A stretch of DNA of 64,000 bases from Bog-113 sp963752695 (GTDB taxonomy: Bacteria > Acidobacteriota > Terriglobia > Bryobacterales > Bryobacteraceae). The position numbers were made by a program, and so were the translations under genes. Of the stretch, positions 60,244-64,000 are shown piece after piece. The stretch covers positions 1,054,001 to 1,118,000 of the forward strand of contig CAVVZB010000001.1 in the NCBI GenBank assembly GCA_963752695.1, written 5' to 3'. Numbering within the stretch: position 1 is the stretch's first letter; each line of letters opens with the position of its first letter. A model generated the notes under the pieces. The model worked only from the letters and a program-made list of their open reading frames with translations, was not told where the DNA came from and made no database searches.

Positions 60244-61413
60244 CTACTTATCACTTAAAGCTTCAACGCCCGGAAGCTTAACTCCCGACAGAAACTCCAA
60301 TGAGGCGCCGCCCCCGGTGGACACGTGAGAGATCTTATCGCTCACGCCGGCTGACTTGATCGCCTTCTCGGAATCGCCCCCACCTACGACTGAAACGGCG
60401 TCCGAATCAGCGACCGCATGAGCAATCGCCATCGTTCCCTTATCGAACGGAGGCTTCTCGAAGACGCCCATCGGGCCATTCCAGATAACAGTCTTCGCGC
60501 CAGCTATCTCTTTGGCAAACAGGTCAATCGTCCTCGGTCCTATGTCCAATCCCATCATCCCGTCCGGGATAGTCGTGACCGTGTCATTCTCCGCGCCTTC
60601 CTTCAATTCAGCAGCAACTACGTGATCAACGGGCAGCATTAGCTTGTCGCCATGATCGAGCAAAAGCTGTTTCGCGAGGTCCAGCTTGTCATTCTCTACA
60701 AGTGACCTACCAACCGGCTCGCCTTGGCACTTAAGAAAGGTATAGGCCATGGCCCCGCCAATCATCAATCGATCAACAATCCTAGTTAGATTCTCAATGA
60801 CTTCGATCTTGTCGGAGACCTTGGCGCCTCCCAAAATCGCGATAGCCGGGCGTTGCGGATTGTCCGTCACCATCGTGAGGTACTTCAACTCCTGCTCCAT
60901 CAGCAACCCAGCGGCGGCCTCGGGAACAAATTGGATCATGCCTACGGTCGAGGCGTGCGCGCGGTGCGCGGTTCCGAATGCATCGTTCACGTAGAGGTCG
61001 CAAAGACTCGCCAACTGCTTCGCAAACCCAGGATCGTTCTGCTCTTCTTCGGCGTGGAACCGCAAATTTTCCAAGAGTAGGACTTCACCGGGTTTCGGTA
61101 GCATTGCTTCCACGTCTCTCCCAACGCAATCCGGAGCCATGACGACCGTGATCTTCAAAAGCTCGCTCAAACGAGCAGCCACGGGCTGCAGGCTCATCTC
61201 GGGGTTCACCTTACCCTTTGGCCGCCCCAGATGGGAGGCCAGAATAACGGCAGCGCCATGGTCGAGGGCGTACTGGATCGTCGGTATCGAAGACTTCACG
61301 CGCTTATCGCTGGTGATTTCCTTGCCCCCCGCAGCGAGTGGCACATTGAAGTCGACTCGGATAAATAGCCGTTTGCCCTTCAGGTCTAAGTCTTTGATTG
61401 AGAGTTTCGCCAT
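60244..61413 (-). CDS. pgk: Phosphoglycerate kinase
   Basis: A 389-residue glycolytic enzyme transferring phosphate between 1,3-bisphosphoglycerate and ADP. Signatures are RVDFNVPLA at residue about 18, LASHLGRPKGKVNPE, the basic-patch region ENLRFHAEEE, GGAKVSDKIEVIENL, GPMGVFEKPPFDKGT and the nucleotide loop VVGGGDSEKAIK. All are intact and the length is normal. It is transcribed with, and lies 23 bases downstream of, the sugar-kinase gene. Confidence 0.96.
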   Translation of the reverse strand: MAKLSIKDLDLKGKRLFIRVDFNVPLAAGGKEITSDKRVKSSIPTIQYALDHGAAVILASHLGRPKGKVNPEMSLQPVAARLSELLKITVVMAPDCVGRDVEAMLPKPGEVLLLENLRFHAEEEQNDPGFAKQLASLCDLYVNDAFGTAHRAHASTVGMIQFVPEAAAGLLMEQELKYLTMVTDNPQRPAIAILGGAKVSDKIEVIENLTRIVDRLMIGGAMAYTFLKCQGEPVGRSLVENDKLDLAKQLLLDHGDKLMLPVDHVVAAELKEGAENDTVTTIPDGMMGLDIGPRTIDLFAKEIAGAKTVIWNGPMGVFEKPPFDKGTMAIAHAVADSDAVSVVGGGDSEKAIKSAGVSDKISHVSTGGGASLEFLSGVKLPGVEALSDK

Positions 61414-61436
61414 GTCTGAGTCTTGAGCTTAACAAC

Positions 61437-62384
61437 TCACTTCAGCCCGGGCACTCCGGACAGCGTCGGCGATCTTCCGGCACTCTGGTAAGCGTCCAGT
61501 AATGCCCCGGCTGCCGGGTCCATAAGGGGCGTCATGCACCGGCACCCTTCAGTCAATTCGACCAACAATCGGAACCGGCTAAGAACCGCCTTGCTTCGGA
61601 ACACCCCTCCGACGAATGCAACGTCAACAGTGCTCGACTCTGCAAACAGCACCCGCCTTAAGCATCCCGCTAGCGATGCAAGGTTCTGCCCCGCTTGCTC
61701 CAGAATGCCGCGTGCGACGGAATCGCCACTCAGGCCCACTTGGTCGACCAGAGCAGCAAGTTCCGCCACCCGCCATCGCGGCCAATCGGACGTGTACAGA
61801 TCGTGCATCAGCTCGTTAGCGCTTACAGCTTGGCTCGCACTGAGAAGTTCCGGAAGCAACGCGGTCTTCGTTCCCCAGCCTTCCTCCTGCCGCAACGCCG
61901 CACGTACTGATTGTCGTACGATGTCGAAGGCGCTGCCTTCATCGCCATAGATGTAGCCCCAACCTCCGGCGCGTAACATTTCCCCTGAGCCGTTTCGGCC
62001 AAGAGCGATCGACCCCGTCCCGGCAATTACCACAATTCCAGGCAGTCCCGCGAACGCACCGGTGAGCGCAATCTCGGCATCTGTTTTGACCACCAGCAGC
62101 TCGGTCATGATGATCTCGCGAAGCAGAGATTCCTTATCTACCGGGCCGCCGCTCATTCCACAACACGCCGCCTTGAAGCGAAGCGTGTCATGGGTCAATC
62201 CCGCGATACTGCCCGCTTCAGCAATGCAGTCCTTGATTACGCGAGTGAACTTTTCCGCTGCTCCGGGACCACTTACGTGATTACATGGACCGCCGCGCGC
62301 CCATCCGATCACACGGCCCGACGAGTCGCCAATCAATACGGTGGTGGATGATTGGCCGCCGTCGATACCGAGAAAAAGTTCCAT
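61437..62384 (-). CDS. BadF/BadG-family kinase, N-acetylglucosamine kinase-like
   Basis: A 315-residue ASKHA-fold protein. The phosphate-1 loop is LGIDGGQSSTTVLIGD at residue about 4, the adenosine region is VIAGTGSIALGRN with GGWGYIYGDEGSAFDI, and the C-terminal glycine motif is VAFVGGVFRSKAVL. These match the BadF/BadG/BcrA/BcrD group, most members of which in this size range phosphorylate N-acetylglucosamine or related sugars. It lies upstream of pgk on the same strand. An intrinsic terminator just before it separates it from the BON-protein gene. Confidence 0.88.
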   Translation of the reverse strand: MELFLGIDGGQSSTTVLIGDSSGRVIGWARGGPCNHVSGPGAAEKFTRVIKDCIAEAGSIAGLTHDTLRFKAACCGMSGGPVDKESLLREIIMTELLVVKTDAEIALTGAFAGLPGIVVIAGTGSIALGRNGSGEMLRAGGWGYIYGDEGSAFDIVRQSVRAALRQEEGWGTKTALLPELLSASQAVSANELMHDLYTSDWPRWRVAELAALVDQVGLSGDSVARGILEQAGQNLASLAGCLRRVLFAESSTVDVAFVGGVFRSKAVLSRFRLLVELTEGCRCMTPLMDPAAGALLDAYQSAGRSPTLSGVPGLK

Positions 62385-62390
62385 TCCAAA

Positions 62391-62418
62391 TAAAAAGGGC
62401 GAGCCGCAGCCCGCCCTT
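62391..62418 (-). terminator. Intrinsic terminator of the nth-BON transcript
   Basis: On the minus strand AAGGGCG is followed by a short loop and CGCCCTT (plus coordinates 62412-62418 and 62395-62401), extended by G-U and G-C pairs to nine pairs, and then by a T-run (A bases 62392-62396 on plus). It lies 25 bases beyond the stop of the BON-protein gene and seven before the sugar-kinase start. Confidence 0.85.
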
Positions 62419-62442
62419 CATTATCGCAATCTATTAAAGAGC

Positions 62443-62994
62443 CTAACTCTTTCGAGGGGCTGGATTCTGTACTTGAAGATTGTTGATTACCGGACCGAAG
62501 CTCGTACCCGCTCCGCTTGCCCGGATGCCTGCAACATTCTTTTCCATATCAGTGTCCACCACCCCTTCGAGGGTGACATGGCCGTTGTCGACGATGATGT
62601 GGATCGGCGGTACTGCCTGCATGCTGTAACGCGACAGCACCGGGTCACGATATAAAGCGCGCGCAACCTGAATTCGTAATCGATTGTCGAATGGTGATAG
62701 CGGGAGAACTTCCAAATCATTAGTCACGCTTCCCACTCCCGGAATATTCGCCGCAATTCGCTGAAGGTCCGACTTCTTATAGGGTTGGCTTACCTGACCG
62801 ATCAGCGCGACATTGCCATTCTCCACACGCACTTTGATGTTGTCAAAGATACTGTAGTTCGGGTACATCCGAATCTCATGAATTACTTGCCGCTCCAACT
62901 GGGCGATATCGGGCGGAGGCACCGTACCAGCGGCCGTTGCAATTCCACTCGCCAGCAACAAAGCAGTCGCGAACTTGCCAAATAATCTATTCAA
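62443..62994 (-). CDS. Exported protein with two BON domains
   Basis: A 183-residue protein starting at TTG 62994, chosen because AGGTGGAG lies just upstream and a signal peptide follows directly (MNRLFGKFATALLLASGIATAAG); the frame is open further left but runs into nth. Two BON domains follow: about residues 35-105 (IRMYPNYSIFDNIKVRVENG, VALIGQVSQPYKKSDLQRIA) and 110-178 (ARALYRDPVLSRYSMQAVPP, VTLEGVVDTDMEKNVAGIRA). BON domains bind phospholipid at the outer membrane and support envelope stability. It lies 49 bases downstream of nth. Confidence 0.88.
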   Translation of the reverse strand: MNRLFGKFATALLLASGIATAAGTVPPPDIAQLERQVIHEIRMYPNYSIFDNIKVRVENGNVALIGQVSQPYKKSDLQRIAANIPGVGSVTNDLEVLPLSPFDNRLRIQVARALYRDPVLSRYSMQAVPPIHIIVDNGHVTLEGVVDTDMEKNVAGIRASGAGTSFGPVINNLQVQNPAPRKS

Positions 62995-63043
62995 TTGTTT
63001 GCTCCACCTGTATAGATGGGACTTGTTGCAGTTGGGTTTCAAC

Positions 63044-63736
63044 TCAGACGGTCTTGTCTTTGGCGTAACAAAGCTTCTCGATCGGGCACTCTGCACAACG
63101 GGGATTTCGAGCAATGCAAAGCGCGCGCCCGTGCAGGATCAATTGATGGGAGAACAGAATCCACCGATCGCGCGGGACAAGCTTGATCAAGTCTCGTTCT
63201 ATTTTTACCGGATCGGTCTGCCTGGTGAAATCCAAACGATAAGACAAACGCTGTACGTGCGTATCCACCACTACCCCGCTTGCAATCCCGAACGCCGTGC
63301 CAAGGACCACGTTCGCCGTTTTGCGCGCAGCTCCCGGTATCGTGAGCATCTGTTCCATCGTTCGGGGAAGTTCCCCTCCAAAATCCTCAAGAACTCGCTT
63401 CGCTGCGCCCACCACCGACTTGGCCTTATTGTTGAAGAACCCTGTAGATCGAATGTCTTCGGCCAGCGCTTCAGGTCTTACCGCCGCGAAATCCTGAATG
63501 GTCGGGTATTTCTTGAACAAGGCTGGCGTCACTTCGTTCACCCGCTTGTCTGTGCATTGCGCCGACAAGATTGTTGCGACCAGCAATTCCCATGGGGACG
63601 TATGGTGCAGCGCACAGGTGGCATCCGGGTACGTTCGGTCTAATAACGCCAGAATTTGGCTCACGCGCTCGCGTTTGGCTGCGGCGGTCTTCGGGCGCGG
63701 CACGCGGGAACCCACCCTCGACTTCGATTCGCTCAC
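63044..63736 (-). CDS. nth: Endonuclease III
   Basis: A 230-residue base-excision repair glycosylase and AP lyase that removes oxidised pyrimidines. The helix-hairpin-helix is LTIPGAARKTANVVLG, with the catalytic lysine in ARKTANV, and the catalytic aspartate lies in GVVVDTHVQRLSYRL. The C-terminal 4Fe-4S ligands follow C-x6-C-x2-C-x5-C in CIARNPRCAECPIEKLC. The N-terminal 25 residues are a basic extension. It is followed by the BON-protein gene on the same strand. Confidence 0.96.
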   Translation of the reverse strand: MSESKSRVGSRVPRPKTAAAKRERVSQILALLDRTYPDATCALHHTSPWELLVATILSAQCTDKRVNEVTPALFKKYPTIQDFAAVRPEALAEDIRSTGFFNNKAKSVVGAAKRVLEDFGGELPRTMEQMLTIPGAARKTANVVLGTAFGIASGVVVDTHVQRLSYRLDFTRQTDPVKIERDLIKLVPRDRWILFSHQLILHGRALCIARNPRCAECPIEKLCYAKDKTV

Positions 63737-63771
63737 TCGACCAGCTTAAGCCACCGGTCGTACGATAAGTA

Positions 63772-64000
63772 TTGCTTTCCAGAGTTCTTCTGTTTGCCGC
63801 CGTGCTGCTTGCGTTTGGAGCTTCGATCACGCACGGCTTTCATTTTGACGACTACTCAGTCCTCCGCGGAGCCTCATGGCAAGCGTGGCAAACGCGCCCG
63901 CTAACGTGGCTCTCGTTCGTTCTCAACGCAAGAATTTCCGGTCATCCCGCGACATGGCATCTAGTCAGCTTGATAGCGCACCTCCTATGCGTGTTGCTCG
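63772..64000 (+). CDS. TMTC-like membrane protein, N-terminal part (runs off the window)
   Basis: Frame opening at TTG 63772 and continuous to the right edge. The visible 76 residues begin with a hydrophobic segment (VLLFAAVLLAFGASITHGF), then HFDDYSVLRG, a short loop, RPLTWLSFVLNARISGHPAT and WHLVSLIAHLLCVLL. The F-D-D-Y near a first helix, followed by RPLT-x-LSF-x-LN and a W/YHL-x-x-L-x-x-HL helix, is the opening of TMTC/PMT-like GT-C fold proteins, which in Acidobacteriota often carry TPR repeats. The remainder is not available. Confidence 0.6.
   Translation, partial: MLSRVLLFAAVLLAFGASITHGFHFDDYSVLRGASWQAWQTRPLTWLSFVLNARISGHPATWHLVSLIAHLLCVLL

Noticed and set aside
1..64000. CRISPR arrays, insertion sequences, rRNA and tRNA genes
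   Set aside because: No regularly spaced repeats, transposase-like proteins or cloverleaf sequences were recognised on reading; a tRNA scan was not possible.

Overview
The window reads as a chromosomal segment of a soil-type Acidobacteriota, most likely of the Solibacter/Bryobacter group. This is inferred from the mix of families (divergent VPS10/BNR-repeat secreted proteins, glycine-zipper and PRC-barrel proteins, DUF3309, a discoidin-bearing glycosidase, a TMTC-like protein) and the moderately GC-rich coding; no rRNA, tRNA or other phylogenetic marker is present. I found no IS element, CRISPR array, integrase or tRNA gene.

Layout. 1-351: tail of a STAS-domain protein and convergent thiS. 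410-13294: a tight complex I operon, nuoACDEFGHJKLMN, from which nuoB and nuoI are absent although the junctions where they usually sit are intact and only 2-7 bases long. 13313-19023: a secreted discoidin/TIM-barrel glycosidase, then amino-acid catabolism (fumarylacetoacetase, threonine dehydrogenase, serine ammonia-lyase). 19033-24844 (minus): envelope and stress-type genes (DUF3309 peptide, SDR, zinc alcohol dehydrogenase, SRPBCC protein, YihY, PRC-barrel, glycine-zipper protein). 24817-28228 (minus): low-molecular-weight phosphatase/ArsC-like gene, pdxT, pdxS and a MocR/PdxR-type regulator, with a direct-repeat operator candidate upstream. 28315-34275 (plus): methyltransferase, a decayed duplicate of its 3' end, a secreted RidA-like protein, and galM-araB-araD with araB frameshifted. 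34344-40482: two large divergent paralogous secreted BNR-repeat proteins.

41059-57754 is the most unusual part: one co-directional 16.7-kb block encoding a complete-looking tailed-particle module and almost nothing else. In order: a small unknown protein, large terminase, portal, scaffold, P22-type coat protein, neck proteins, tail tube, a tail assembly chaperone with a textbook -1 frameshift signal, a very short tape measure, two tandem distal-tail paralogues, a 1311-residue hub with a lambda-gpL-like four-cysteine set, and a TIM-barrel tail protein split by a one-base frame break. No integrase, repressor, replication, maturation protease or lysis gene is visible, and host genes abut both ends. 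It is a candidate gene-transfer-agent-like or domesticated particle locus, different in head type from the alphaproteobacterial GTA.

57799-64000: Wzt-like ABC ATPase, M24 peptidase, then (minus) pgk, a BadF/BadG-type sugar kinase, a two-BON-domain protein with its own terminator, and nth. The window ends in the start of a TMTC-like membrane protein.
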